From the NCBI GenBank assembly GCA_022402405.1, contig JAKRSG010000123.1, positions 1 to 21,574 on the forward strand: 21,574 nucleotides of DNA. Direction: 5' to 3'. The position numbers and the translations under genes were made by a program. Of the stretch, positions 1 to 9,900 are shown in pieces. Origin of the DNA: Bacteroidia bacterium (GTDB lineage: Bacteria > Bacteroidota > Bacteroidia > UKL13-3). A model generated the notes under the pieces. It searched no databases and was not told the origin of the DNA. It saw only the letters and a list, made by a program, of their open reading frames with translations. Numbering within the stretch: position 1 is the first letter of the stretch; each line of letters begins with the position of its first letter.

Positions 1-449
1 CCCACTAATTGATAGAACAACTCAAATTTTCGCTCGCATGAGTAGTTAATTCCTGATTTTCTTTGCTTCGTTTTAGGTTCGGCCTGATCCAAAACAAGTA
101 TTTTAGACTTTTTTCGCTGTCCCCTAAACTGCCTAACCTTACTCATAATATCATTTAATATTTCACCTCTGATGCCACAAACCTTTACCTCCCTCGAAAT
201 ACATGTTACCAACAAAAACAAATTATCCAACTCATCCTTTCTAAGCGCACCTATACGATTAAACTCAATTTTGGCCGTTACCCACCCTTTAATCGCGCTT
301 TGTGCATTTTGTTTCAGCTTCTCCAGACTTACCAAGCTAATATTTTCATTAGCGGGCATATATGCTGAACCAAGCTGTTGCGCCAGCTGAATTAACATAC
401 CAAAGTTTTCTACTTGTTGGGCATATCCCCCATCTTTTATTTCTCTCAT
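1..449 (-). CDS. Hypothetical protein, 5' part only (runs off left edge)
   Basis: Read on the minus strand, an open frame begins at the ATG at 449 and stays open for 149 codons to the window edge, so the C-terminus is missing. It begins MREIKDGGYAQQVENFGMLI. It is the only ATG after an in-frame TAA at 468-470. The sequence is rich in Leu, Lys, Glu and Gln and looks mainly helical up to about residue 110; a basic tail follows (RQFRGQRKKSK). No signal peptide, membrane segment or catalytic motif is visible. I do not recognise a named family. It resembles in style the small helical hypothetical proteins common in Bacteroidota, but that is an impression, not a match. It is divergent from the helicase gene, with 259 bp between the two starts. 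The frame is supported by the long stop-free run and sensible amino-acid content. Confidence 0.6.
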   Translation of the reverse strand, partial: MREIKDGGYAQQVENFGMLIQLAQQLGSAYMPANENISLVSLEKLKQNAQSAIKGWVTAKIEFNRIGALRKDELDNLFLLVTCISREVKVCGIRGEILNDIMSKVRQFRGQRKKSKILVLDQAEPKTKQRKSGINYSCERKFELFYQLV

Positions 450-708
450 AGATAAAATTTTGGAGCATTATTCAATTAAAATACCAAACAAAAAAATCTA
501 AAGTAGGCAAAAATTTTCTGCCACATGGGAAATCATCATCTCCGCCATTTTGATACTATTTTGTTGCTTTTATGAAGTTTTTTTAGGGTGCGGGGTTTGA
601 GGGGAAAGCGAGCTTTAGGATTTTTTTGGGTGGGAGTTGTATATTGCGTGAGAGGAGAATAAAGTAAATACTTTTTTAAAATCTTAAAACAGAAAATCAA
701 TTTAGCCT
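450..708. other. Divergent intergenic region with a G-run cluster
   Basis: This 259-bp gap separates the left-edge minus-strand gene from the helicase gene. It is mostly A/T-rich, but 586-634 holds five plus-strand runs of three or more G (586-588, 592-595, 601-604, 628-630, 632-634) within 49 bases. I found no TTTG-N19-21-TAnnTTTG promoter that fits well in either direction; the closest (TTTG 596-599, TTTTTTTG 621-628) misses two key bases. No tRNA, integrase site or repeat border was seen here. Confidence 0.5.
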
Positions 709-3700
709 ATGATACAAGGAATTTATGAAGCATTAGTAACGAAGTTAGTTTCACAAAAACTAAATGAAATTGATAGAGACGAATATTACATTGAAAAAAC
801 TAAAATAGATAAAGCTGAGGCAGCCAAGATACTGGGTATGCATTTGGCTGAATCTATTACTAATGTGCTTAAATTAATAGAGGGCGAAAGGCAGGTTGAA
901 CAACAAATTGAAATAGCCAACAAGACTATTCAATTTTTAAAGGATGAATTAAATCAAGAAGATATTTCTGATAACCTCATTGAAATCGAAGGTGTAATTT
1001 TAAAAGCTGTGTTCACAAAGATTGATGCACATTTCTCTGATTTCAATTTACACTTAAAAGAAATTATGCCTGCCAGCAGGCTTACTCACAGCGAATTATT
1101 TACTGGTGGAAACAAAAGCATTTCACTCGAAAGTGAGCTAAAAAAGGAAATATTATCATCTGATAGAATTGATTTATTGGTTTCATTTATAAAGTTCAAA
1201 GGTGTTATTATTCTAGAACAAGAATTCAAAGAATTTACTGAAAGAGGCGGTAAATTGAGAGTTATAACCACCACTTATATGGGCGCAACGGATTATAAAG
1301 CCGTGCAACTACTTTCTAAGTTAAAAAACACAGAGGTTAAAATATCATACAATACAGGTAATGAGAGGTTGCATGCCAAGGCATATCTATTTTATCGTAA
1401 TACGGGTTTTCATACAGCGTATGTAGGATCATCAAACTTTTCAAGATCGGCATTAACAGATGGATTAGAATGGAATATAAAAATCACAACCAAAGAAGTT
1501 AGTCATATTATAGATAAATTTCAAAAGGCATTTGATTCTTATTGGGCAAGCGACGATTATGATTTTTTTGATGATTCAATTCACAAAGAAAAATTAATTA
1601 CCTCTTTAAATAAGGGAAAAACGTCAACGCTAACTAGTTTTCAAACCTCATTTTTCGATATCAAACCATATCCATTTCAACTAGAAATTTTAGAGAAATT
1701 AGAGGTAGAAAGAACCATACACAATAGAAATAAAAACTTGGTAGTAGCAGCTACTGGAACAGGAAAAACTGTAATTTCAGCATTTGATTATAAAACCTTT
1801 AAATCAAATAACAATTCCGCAAAACTATTATTCTTAGCACACAGGAAAGAAATCTTGGAACAATCAATGTCGACCTACCAAGGTATTCTGAGAGACAATA
1901 ATTTTGGCGAATTGTGGGTAGATGGTGAAATTCCGTCCAGATATGAATTTGTTTTCGCCTCGGTTCAAACCTTAAAAAACAAAATTGACCAAATAAATTT
2001 AACTCCTGAATATTTCGATTATATTGTTATAGATGAATGTCATCATTTAACTGCAAATTCGTATCGTGGAATCATTAATTACTTTAGGCCAAAAGTCCTT
2101 TTAGGATTAACCGCAACACCCGAGAGAATGGATGGTGGCGATATACAAGAAGATTTTCACAACACCATCGCGGCTGAAATTCGATTACCTGAAGCTTTAA
2201 ACAGGAAACTACTTTGTCCGTTTCAGTATTTTGGCATCACAGATAGTGTCGATTTATCTCAAGTAGCATGGGAAAAAGGAAGGTATGTACCTAGTGAACT
2301 AACAAATATTTACACCTCCAACAACAGAAGAGTTGGAGACATTATAAGTGCTCTTGAGAAATATACAAAAGTCATTTCAGAAGTCAGGGCTATCGGATTC
2401 TGCGTATCAATAGAACATGCTAAATTTATGGCCCAAGAATTTGTCTTAGCAGGTTTAAAAGCTGATTATTTAACTAGTGATAACACCCAAAATAGAGATT
2501 CAATCAGACATCAATTACTCCAGAAAGAAATCAACTATTTGTTTGTGGTTGATATTTTTAATGAAGGAGTAGATATTCCAGAAATTGACACTGTTTTATT
2601 TTTGAGACCAACCGAAAGCTTAACTATATTCTTACAGCAACTTGGTAGAGGCTTACGATTGGCAGATGATAAAGATTGCTTAACGGTTCTAGACTTTGTA
2701 GGCAATTCGAGACCTGAATATAATTACGAAAATAAGTTTAGAGCGCTTATTGGAAAAACATCAACCACCGTATTTAAGGAAATAGAAGATAATTTCCCGC
2801 ACCTACCCTTAGGATGTTCAATTGTATTAGAAAAGAAGGCAAAGGAAACTATCTTATCAAATATTAAAGTTGCCACACAACTCAATAGAAACCAATTGAT
2901 TTTGAAAATCAGAAACTTCAGACATCAAACTGACTTACCCTTAACATTGAAAAACTTCTTAGAGATAAATTCTATTCCCATACATGCCATTTACAAAAGA
3001 GGAAGCTGGAAAAGATTGTGCGTAGAAGCTAACATTATTGAAATGTTTGAACCAACCAATGAAAAAGAAATTACAAAAGCTATAAAAAACAAATGGCTTT
3101 CAACCAATTCAACCAGCTACTTCAATTTCATTTTAAAATTAGCTAAAAATAATTTCAAAGTTGATTCGAACAAACTCAATGAAGAAGAACAAAGTATGTT
3201 AATCATGCTCCATTACGATGTTTGGGGAAATGCCGGCGGTTTCGAATCTATTGAAAAAAGCATGGAAGAAATTGGTAGAAATCCAATAATGGCAGAAGAG
3301 ATAATTGAGGTGCTTGACATTTTAATCGATAAAATTTCATTCAAGGAAATCGACATTGAATTGCCCTACAAACAGCCATTAAAAGTGCATAGCAGGTATA
3401 CAAGAGATCAGATATTAGCTGCATTTAGAATGAATACTTTTGAAAAAGCATCTTCAAATCGAATAGGTGTTGGTGTAGCTGAGAACAAAGAAATTAACAC
3501 AGAACTATTATTTATAAACCTAATTAAATCTGAAGAGAACTTTTCTCCAACTACCATGTACGATGACTATGCAATCAATGAAACACTTTTTCATTGGCAA
3601 AGTCAAAATAAAGCAGCGCCGTATACTTCCAAAGGCATATCTTATATAAATCATCAGAAGTTACAGAAAAAAATCTTACTGTTTGTTAGAGAAAAAAATG

Positions 3701-3855
3701 AAGACGAGCATGGCAATACCATGGGATATGTTTTTATAGGAGAAGGTTTCATAAAAGAACACAATGGCCAAAAACCTATGAATATAAAATGGGAACTGTC
3801 CGAGCCTATTCCACATTATTTGTGGAGAGATGCGGCTAAATTGAGTGTGGGGTGA
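709..3855 (+). CDS. PLD-nuclease / SF2 helicase / DUF3427 fusion protein
   Basis: A 1048-aa fusion. Residues about 115-265 form a phospholipase-D-like nuclease half with the HxK...N signature (H222, K224, GSSNFS with N243). A superfamily II helicase core follows: Walker A around TGTGKT (349-354), a DECH box (D442-H445), motif III LTATPER near 470 and motif VI QQLGRGLR (643-650). The remaining C-terminus (about 720-1048) fits the DUF3427 region that accompanies this architecture. The family is a recurrent defence-island and mobile-element component. Its biochemical role is not settled, but ATP-driven translocation coupled to a PLD-type DNA cut is the natural reading. A single HxK motif implies a dimer for a full PLD site. 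The ATG at 709 gives a family-like N-terminus (MIQGIYEALVTKL). It stops 83 bp before the HNH start. Sampled GC is near 33%. It could belong with the HNH-Wadjet genes or be an independent defence gene. Confidence 0.9.
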   Translation: MIQGIYEALVTKLVSQKLNEIDRDEYYIEKTKIDKAEAAKILGMHLAESITNVLKLIEGERQVEQQIEIANKTIQFLKDELNQEDISDNLIEIEGVILKAVFTKIDAHFSDFNLHLKEIMPASRLTHSELFTGGNKSISLESELKKEILSSDRIDLLVSFIKFKGVIILEQEFKEFTERGGKLRVITTTYMGATDYKAVQLLSKLKNTEVKISYNTGNERLHAKAYLFYRNTGFHTAYVGSSNFSRSALTDGLEWNIKITTKEVSHIIDKFQKAFDSYWASDDYDFFDDSIHKEKLITSLNKGKTSTLTSFQTSFFDIKPYPFQLEILEKLEVERTIHNRNKNLVVAATGTGKTVISAFDYKTFKSNNNSAKLLFLAHRKEILEQSMSTYQGILRDNNFGELWVDGEIPSRYEFVFASVQTLKNKIDQINLTPEYFDYIVIDECHHLTANSYRGIINYFRPKVLLGLTATPERMDGGDIQEDFHNTIAAEIRLPEALNRKLLCPFQYFGITDSVDLSQVAWEKGRYVPSELTNIYTSNNRRVGDIISALEKYTKVISEVRAIGFCVSIEHAKFMAQEFVLAGLKADYLTSDNTQNRDSIRHQLLQKEINYLFVVDIFNEGVDIPEIDTVLFLRPTESLTIFLQQLGRGLRLADDKDCLTVLDFVGNSRPEYNYENKFRALIGKTSTTVFKEIEDNFPHLPLGCSIVLEKKAKETILSNIKVATQLNRNQLILKIRNFRHQTDLPLTLKNFLEINSIPIHAIYKRGSWKRLCVEANIIEMFEPTNEKEITKAIKNKWLSTNSTSYFNFILKLAKNNFKVDSNKLNEEEQSMLIMLHYDVWGNAGGFESIEKSMEEIGRNPIMAEEIIEVLDILIDKISFKEIDIELPYKQPLKVHSRYTRDQILAAFRMNTFEKASSNRIGVGVAENKEINTELLFINLIKSEENFSPTTMYDDYAINETLFHWQSQNKAAPYTSKGISYINHQKLQKKILLFVREKNEDEHGNTMGYVFIGEGFIKEHNGQKPMNIKWELSEPIPHYLWRDAAKLSVG

Positions 3856-3886
3856 GATAAACTGATTCGTTAATATAAACTGACTT

Positions 3887-3918
3887 TTTGTATTTAAGGA
3901 ATATATGGCTTTAATTTG
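3887..3918 (+). promoter_or_regulatory. Candidate Bacteroidota promoter for the HNH-jetABCD operon
   Basis: TTTG at 3887-3890, a 20-bp spacer, then TTAATTTG at 3911-3918. The Bacteroidota vegetative consensus is TTTG-N19-21-TAnnTTTG, so this matches the -33 box, the spacing and seven of eight -7 positions. Transcription would begin about 3923-3926, leaving a leader of roughly 15 nt before the GTG at 3939. It sits in the only gap of the defence block, after the helicase stop codon. Confidence 0.45.
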
Positions 3919-3938
3919 TTTAAACAGACTAATCAGAA

Positions 3939-4907
3939 GTGAATCAAGAAATTCTAAACAGGTATCTTATTGCATTTAGTCGCCTCAAAAGAGGCGTTAC
4001 TAAATATGGACCTGCACCACACAAACCGATTTTGTTGTTATCAGTGCTACAGGCTGTAAAAAGCAATTTGATAAATGATAATAAAATTTATGTAACACCA
4101 GAGCTTATTTTTTTATTTAAAGATAACTGGAATAGGTTAGTTAATACTCAGCACGTAAGCACATTTGCACTCCCCTTTTTCCATTTACATAAAGAAAAAA
4201 GTGGAATCTGGAATTTAGTGACAAAACCAGGCTTTGAGCCAATAATTAAATTAAAGGAGTCCATATCAAGTTTAACAGAACTTAATAACATGATTGAATA
4301 TGCAATGCTAAATAACGAACTATTTCAATTATTAAAAGATGATGTTTCTAACCAAGTTTTACAAAAACATATTATAGAAACTTACTTTCCTAGTTCAAAT
4401 TATGTTACTGACTTTCAATTAAATTTTGAAATCGAAAATTTAAATGGATTAATTTTGAATGAATCTCCGGAAACATATAAAATTGAAATAAAGTCAATTT
4501 TGGCCGATAACGATGAAGATGAAATTTTTCTTAGAGGTAGTTTATTTAAAAGAGAAATTCCTAGAATATACAATAACACCTGTTGTGTTTCAGGAATGAG
4601 AATCGAAGCAATAACAAATATTTCAATGATCGATGCTTGCCACATTGTACCATTCAGTGTAAGTTATGATGACACAATAACAAATGGAATTGCCTTATGT
4701 CCTAATTTACACAGAGCATTCGATAGAGGATTAATTAGCATTGACAAAAACTATAAAGTCATTGTCTCTAAACATTTTAGAGAAAATGAAACTGATTATA
4801 GCATTAAATCTTTTGAAGGAACAAAAATAAACTTACCAGAAATAAGCAGATTTAATCCTCTTCAAGATAATTTTGATTGGCATAGAAATAATGTATTTAA
4901 ATCGTGA
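3939..4907 (+). CDS. HNH endonuclease with ScoMcrA-like N-terminal DNA-binding domain
   Basis: A 322-aa protein in two parts. The N-terminal half carries APHKPILLL (26-34) and ALPFFHLHKEKSGIW (77-91), the layout of the DNA-binding domain of ScoMcrA-like restriction enzymes, a family that includes readers of phosphorothioate-modified DNA. The C-terminal half is an HNH nuclease of the HNH_2 type: CCVSG (215-219), DACHIVP with H235, NGIALCPNLHRAFD with N249 and H258. The likely job is cutting DNA that carries a particular modification. No dnd or ssp modification genes are in the window. The start is GTG at 3939, the first possible start after an in-frame TAA at 3930-3932. Its TGA stop (4905-4907) overlaps the jetA GTG start by four bases, so it is translationally coupled to Wadjet. 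HNH is certain; the exact modification recognised is not. Confidence 0.85.
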   Translation: MNQEILNRYLIAFSRLKRGVTKYGPAPHKPILLLSVLQAVKSNLINDNKIYVTPELIFLFKDNWNRLVNTQHVSTFALPFFHLHKEKSGIWNLVTKPGFEPIIKLKESISSLTELNNMIEYAMLNNELFQLLKDDVSNQVLQKHIIETYFPSSNYVTDFQLNFEIENLNGLILNESPETYKIEIKSILADNDEDEIFLRGSLFKREIPRIYNNTCCVSGMRIEAITNISMIDACHIVPFSVSYDDTITNGIALCPNLHRAFDRGLISIDKNYKVIVSKHFRENETDYSIKSFEGTKINLPEISRFNPLQDNFDWHRNNVFKS

Positions 4908-6364
4908 TAGACATTTCTCAAATATTAAATACACTAAATACCTCACCCAGCTTAGGCTTGTTGTGTGCGCGAAATAAAGAATTGATTATTGAATTTTTCA
5001 TAAAAACATTTGAAAACAAAATAAGCTCGATTTCATCCGAAAACATTCATTCTCAATTGGCTGATTTTTTAGAATGGAAGTTACTTGAATTCGATGAAGA
5101 ATATGAAGTAAATTCATTTGATACCTTCGAAGAAAAAGCTAAAAAATATATTCAAAACTGGACTAACAGTGGCTTTTTGACAAATTATCCTAATGAACAA
5201 GGAGATGTATTATATGAACTTTCATCACATTCAATCAAAACATTAGATTGGTTGGTTAGTTTGAAAAAGGAGGAGTTTATTGGTACTGAATCGAAATTCA
5301 ACAACATACTTTATCAATTGAAAGAATTGGTTGAGTTTACTAATGAAGATACCGAAAAGCGAATTCAGTTATTGGTAGAGAAAAGATTGGAAATAGACCA
5401 ACAAATTCAACGAATAAAAATTGGAGAAGACGTTAAGGTATTTGAGGAATTTGAAATTGTACCCCGCTTCAATCAACTCAATCAATCTGCTAAAGAATTA
5501 CTATCTGACTTTAAAGAAGTTGAAGACAACTTTAAAGAAATTACTAAAGAAATTTATCAAAAACACACTGACGGAAGTCTATCCAAAAGTGAAATACTAG
5601 AATTTACTTTTGATGCACTTGAATCATTAAAAGAAAGCCAACAAGGAAAAAGTTTTTACGCTTTTTGGTCGTTTATATTAAATCCAGATTTACAACACAA
5701 ATTGGAAAGCTTAACCAAAGATTTATACACGACTTTAGAAGAAAAATCAATCCCTATGAGAGACACATTCTTAATTGGAATGAAAAGGCATCTTCATAGT
5801 TCAGGGCAAAGGGTTTACAAAGCCAATGATAAAATGGCTGAAAAACTAAGCCGTATAATTCGCGAGAATGAAAGTTCTAAATCAGAAGCCACAAAAAAAA
5901 CAATTCAAGACATCAAGAAACAACTTGTAGAAATCAGTAAATCACTGAACAAACCTGATATTTCATTTGAATTAGAAACAGCAACGGAAATAAATATTCC
6001 ATTTGAACGCAAACTCACGAAAGAGCAAGCCGAAGAAGTTACATACACTAAAAGGCCTAAAATTGCCAACGAAGACATTACATTATCTAATCAATTAGGT
6101 AGGTTGTTTTCACAATCTAATATTGATAAAGAATTGTTGAGAAAAAGGATAAAAGATATACTTAGAGAAAAATCGCAGACCACACTTTTAGATGTTGTAG
6201 AAAATTATGGTGGTCTTGAAAAAGGATTGCCTGAGTTGTTCGGTTATATAGGCATTGTGAAAGAATTCAAACACGTTATCAATCCTGATAAAACTCAAAG
6301 TATCATTTTTGATTCGGACAACCGCAAACAAATTAAAATCCCTGAAATTATTTTGACCAAATGA
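4904..6364 (+). CDS. jetA: Wadjet subunit JetA (kleisin-like, DUF3375)
   Basis: At 486 aa it has the usual length for JetA. The N-terminus (ILNTLNTSPSLGLLCARNKE) matches the DUF3375 opening, in which a short helix and a leucine/arginine stretch precede a winged-helix region. Residues about 130-230 are strongly charged and helical with coiled-coil character (KELVEFTNEDTEKRIQLLVE). In characterised Wadjet complexes JetA is the MukF-like kleisin that bridges the two JetC heads and binds JetB. It starts with GTG inside the HNH stop codon (GTGA overlap) and ends by sharing ATGA with jetB. Identification rests on the gene order jetA-B-C-D, length and N-terminal pattern. No frameshift or internal stop is seen. 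An ATG start is not available close by, so expression probably depends on ribosomes finishing the HNH gene. Confidence 0.9.
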   Translation: MIDISQILNTLNTSPSLGLLCARNKELIIEFFIKTFENKISSISSENIHSQLADFLEWKLLEFDEEYEVNSFDTFEEKAKKYIQNWTNSGFLTNYPNEQGDVLYELSSHSIKTLDWLVSLKKEEFIGTESKFNNILYQLKELVEFTNEDTEKRIQLLVEKRLEIDQQIQRIKIGEDVKVFEEFEIVPRFNQLNQSAKELLSDFKEVEDNFKEITKEIYQKHTDGSLSKSEILEFTFDALESLKESQQGKSFYAFWSFILNPDLQHKLESLTKDLYTTLEEKSIPMRDTFLIGMKRHLHSSGQRVYKANDKMAEKLSRIIRENESSKSEATKKTIQDIKKQLVEISKSLNKPDISFELETATEINIPFERKLTKEQAEEVTYTKRPKIANEDITLSNQLGRLFSQSNIDKELLRKRIKDILREKSQTTLLDVVENYGGLEKGLPELFGYIGIVKEFKHVINPDKTQSIIFDSDNRKQIKIPEIILTK

Positions 6365-6939
6365 GCAGTTTAGAAAAACATATTACCCATTATAGCAAAG
6401 CCATTGTAAAGTTATTGAAATCAATTGTTGAGCGAAACTCAAATGTCTGGGATGATGTAATAAATTATCAAAACGAAATTCAGGATTACCTTGGCAAAAT
6501 TGGTTTAGAGCTAATCATTAAAAAAGATGAAGGATTTGCTTTTGTAAAGCAACTTGAAGATAATGAAGGTAACACTCTCGGATTAGTTCAAAGGCGACAA
6601 ATCGGTTTTGAAACTTCTATTGTACTTGTTGTTCTTAGGCAAAGCCTCGAAGATTTTGACAGCAATCCAACACAACTAGCCACTGAAAAATTTATTACAA
6701 GTTCAGAAATAAAGGATGAGTTAGAATTATTTCTTCCAGAAAAACACAACAAAGTTAAATTTTTTAAAGAACTTGAAAGGTATATCAATTCGGCTGTTGA
6801 GTTAGGTTACTTAAAAGAAATCAGCAAAAAAGACAATGAAACAAAATATCAAATACACAGAATAATCAAGGAAAAAATCACTCTTGATATTTTACAAGAT
6901 TTTCAAAATAAATTAAAAAATTATGTTGAGTCTGTTTAG
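6361..6939 (+). CDS. jetB: Wadjet subunit JetB (KITE-like, DUF4194)
   Basis: A 192-aa protein of the size and position expected for JetB, the MukE-like KITE subunit that binds the kleisin and DNA. Visible features are an N-terminal helical segment (HITHYSKAIVKLLKSIV), a strand-rich middle with ALVQRRQ-like sequence (GLVQRRQIGFETSIVLVVLR), and a C-terminal winged-helix-like part ending in a lysine-rich helix. It starts at ATG 6361, sharing ATGA with the jetA stop, and its end overlaps jetC by 17 bp, so translation of the three is likely linked. No enzymatic motif is expected or seen. JetB proteins are weakly conserved; the call depends mostly on context and the DUF4194-like length and pattern. 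Confidence 0.88.
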   Translation: MSSLEKHITHYSKAIVKLLKSIVERNSNVWDDVINYQNEIQDYLGKIGLELIIKKDEGFAFVKQLEDNEGNTLGLVQRRQIGFETSIVLVVLRQSLEDFDSNPTQLATEKFITSSEIKDELELFLPEKHNKVKFFKELERYINSAVELGYLKEISKKDNETKYQIHRIIKEKITLDILQDFQNKLKNYVESV

Positions 6940-9900
6940 TACAAGTTCTGACAAATCAGGGTTCAGGCTTCAATATATGGAAGTTTATAACTGGGGAACA
7001 TTTAACGAAAAGATTTTTAGAATAAATCCGAAAGGGAATAATTCACTTTTGACTGGTGCAAACGCATCCGGAAAGAGTACCTACATTGATGCATTACTCA
7101 CTCTAATTGTTCCTGCAAAGAAAGACCGTTTTTACAATCAATCTTCTGGAGTTGAGAAAAAAGGTGACCGCACCGAAGAGACCTATGTTTTAGGGCATTA
7201 CGGAAACATTCAAGAAGAAGGAAAAACTTCTACATCAACACAAAAATTACGTGATACAAATACATATTCAGTAATTCTTGCTTCATTCTCCAATTCCGAC
7301 CAAAAACAAATTACACTTTTTCAAATACGTTGGTTTTCGAATAATGAATTAAGACGGCAATTCGGAATTGCTCACGTTCCTCTGGAAGTGGAATCTGATT
7401 TTGGTCAATTCGATTCAAAAGGGAATTGGAAAAAGGTTTTAGATAAAAAGTATAACTCGAATGTTACAAAAAAGAAAATTGAGTTCTTAGATGGTCCTAC
7501 TGCTTATGCAGAAAGAATGGCGGACTTATTTGGAATGCGTTCAACAAAGGCGTTGACTTTGTTCAATCAAGTTGTTGGCGTAAAAGTATTGGAAGATTTA
7601 GATGATTTCATAAGAACAAATATGTTGGAAGAACATGATGCGGAAGCCGAGTTCATTCAACTAAAAGAAAGTTTCTTGACTTTAATGGATGCTAAAACCA
7701 ACATAGAAAAAGCCAAAGAGCAAATCAAACAATTGACTCCTATCAACGAAATTGCAATATCAATAACCAACATTAAAGAGGATTTGTTTCAATTGGAAAA
7801 ATCGAGAGAAACGGCAGTTTATTGGTTTGCCAAAACAGGTGTTGAGTTGGGTGAAAATGAATTGGAAAAATGTAAAGAAGAATTACTAAGCCTGAATAAT
7901 GAACTAGCGGAATTAAAAGAAAAGGAAAGCGATTTGAAAAATCAGGAAACTGATTTGACAGTTCAAATAAAATCTGATGAAGTTGGTAATCAAATTGAAA
8001 AATTGAAAACTGAAATCACAAGATTAGAAAAGAGTAAAAAATTAAGGAGCGAAAAACTCGACGATTACAATAAAATTGCCCAAAGTATTGATTTAGAAAC
8101 CAATCCAAGCGAAGAATCATTTATTACTAACCGAGAAAAAGCAAAAGAATTAAAATATAAAACACAACAGGACATTGATTCTGAAAATGAAAATCTCCGT
8201 TCCCTGAAAAACAAAGAAGATGATTTAACTAAATCAACAGAAGAATTAGTAGGAACAATTCAAACACTCCAAAAAAACAAGAACAATATCCCTATTAAAG
8301 AAGCTCGTATACGTGAAGTACTAATTGAACACATTGGAGCAAGCCGAGAAGAAATTCCATTCATTGGGGAACTTATCAAGGTGAAAGATGATGAAATGAA
8401 ATGGGAATCTTCTATTGAAAAAGTACTTCACAATTTTGCTTTAAGATTGATTGTTCCACATAAATACTATTCATCAGTTAACCAATACGTGAACAGCAAT
8501 AATTTGAAGGGCAGAATTCGTTACGACAAGTTTGAAAACCAAGATTACCTCAAAAACTTTAAGAACAAAGCTTTTAATGAAAAGTCATTAATCAATAAAA
8601 TTGAAATTAAGCCAAGAACACTATACTACAATTGGATTGAAAACTATTTGGAATCTCAATTTGACTTCGTGTGCGTAGATAATCTTTCGGAATTTGAGCA
8701 ATTTCACGAAATGGCAATTACTCAAAATGGATTGATAAAATCCAAACGGGGTAAACACGAAAAAGACGACCGACCACATATAACTCAAAAGGAAAATTAT
8801 TTATTAGGATGGGACAACAAAGAAAAACTCACCTCTTTAAAGAAAGAGTTTATAAATCTTCAAACCCAACAAACTGAAAATAAGAAAGCGATTGCAAACA
8901 AAAACACCGAGATAAAAAACTTAGGGATATTCAAGGATGAATGCCAAAATCTGTTTTCAAAGTTTGAAAAGTATGATGATATAAACTGGCAATCATATGC
9001 CAATGAAATTCAAGAAAAAACAGAGCAGAAAGATAAATTAGAAAAGACCAACAATCGTGTAAAGCAACTTCAAGAAGAATTAATAAAGGTTCAAGACGCT
9101 TTAAAACAACTTTCAGATGTTCAAATTTTTAATAAAGGACAAGAAATATTTACCAAGAAAAATGAAGTTACCAAGATTGAACAATCAATTAGGAGTAACA
9201 AATCTATTTATGGGCCATTAGGAATTATTGATATTTCAATGTTTGAAAAACAACATCCTGATTTGCTGAATATTGAATACGCAACCTTTGAAACAGGTCG
9301 TGAAAGATTCCAAAAGGAAAATTCCAGACAAACAAGAGAACTTGAAGTACAAAAGCAAACGAAAGAAAGAGAAGTAATTATCAAAATAAACGATTTTAAA
9401 CAGCCCTCAGTAGCGATATCAAGCAAATTCAAGGATTGGCGTTCTGATGTTAATTCCCTACCTGATTCAACACATTTAGAGTTAATCAGTGAATATCAAA
9501 ATTTCTTAGCCAGGTTGGAGAATGATAATCTTCCAAAATTTGAAAAGAAATTTAATGACTATTTGCAAGAAACGATCACAAACAAAGTTGGAGATTTTAG
9601 AATGTTCTTTGAAAATTGGTCAGATTCAATCAAAGAAAACATCAAACATTTGAACGAATCTTTAAAAGAGATTGATTTCAAAAATAAACCCCAAACTTAC
9701 ATTCAACTTGTTGCACCAAACAAGATTAATGATGAAGTAAAGGAGTTTAGAAAACTTTTAGAAGAAGCCGTTCCCAATGTTTACCAAATGGAAAAAAATA
9801 TTGAAGGAAGGAAGCATCATTTCAATAATCACATTCAACCATTTATAGAACGATTAGATAAAGAAGAATGGCGGAAAAAGGTAATGGACGTTCGTTCTTG

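Noticed and set aside
450..708. Attachment site or tRNA at the left border of the block
   Set aside because: No tRNA-like fold, integrase gene or direct repeat matching the right side could be found.
709..3855. Type I or III restriction subunit (HsdR or Res)
   Set aside because: The N-terminal PLD-type HxK...N motif and the DUF3427 end identify a different helicase family, and no methylase or specificity subunit is present.
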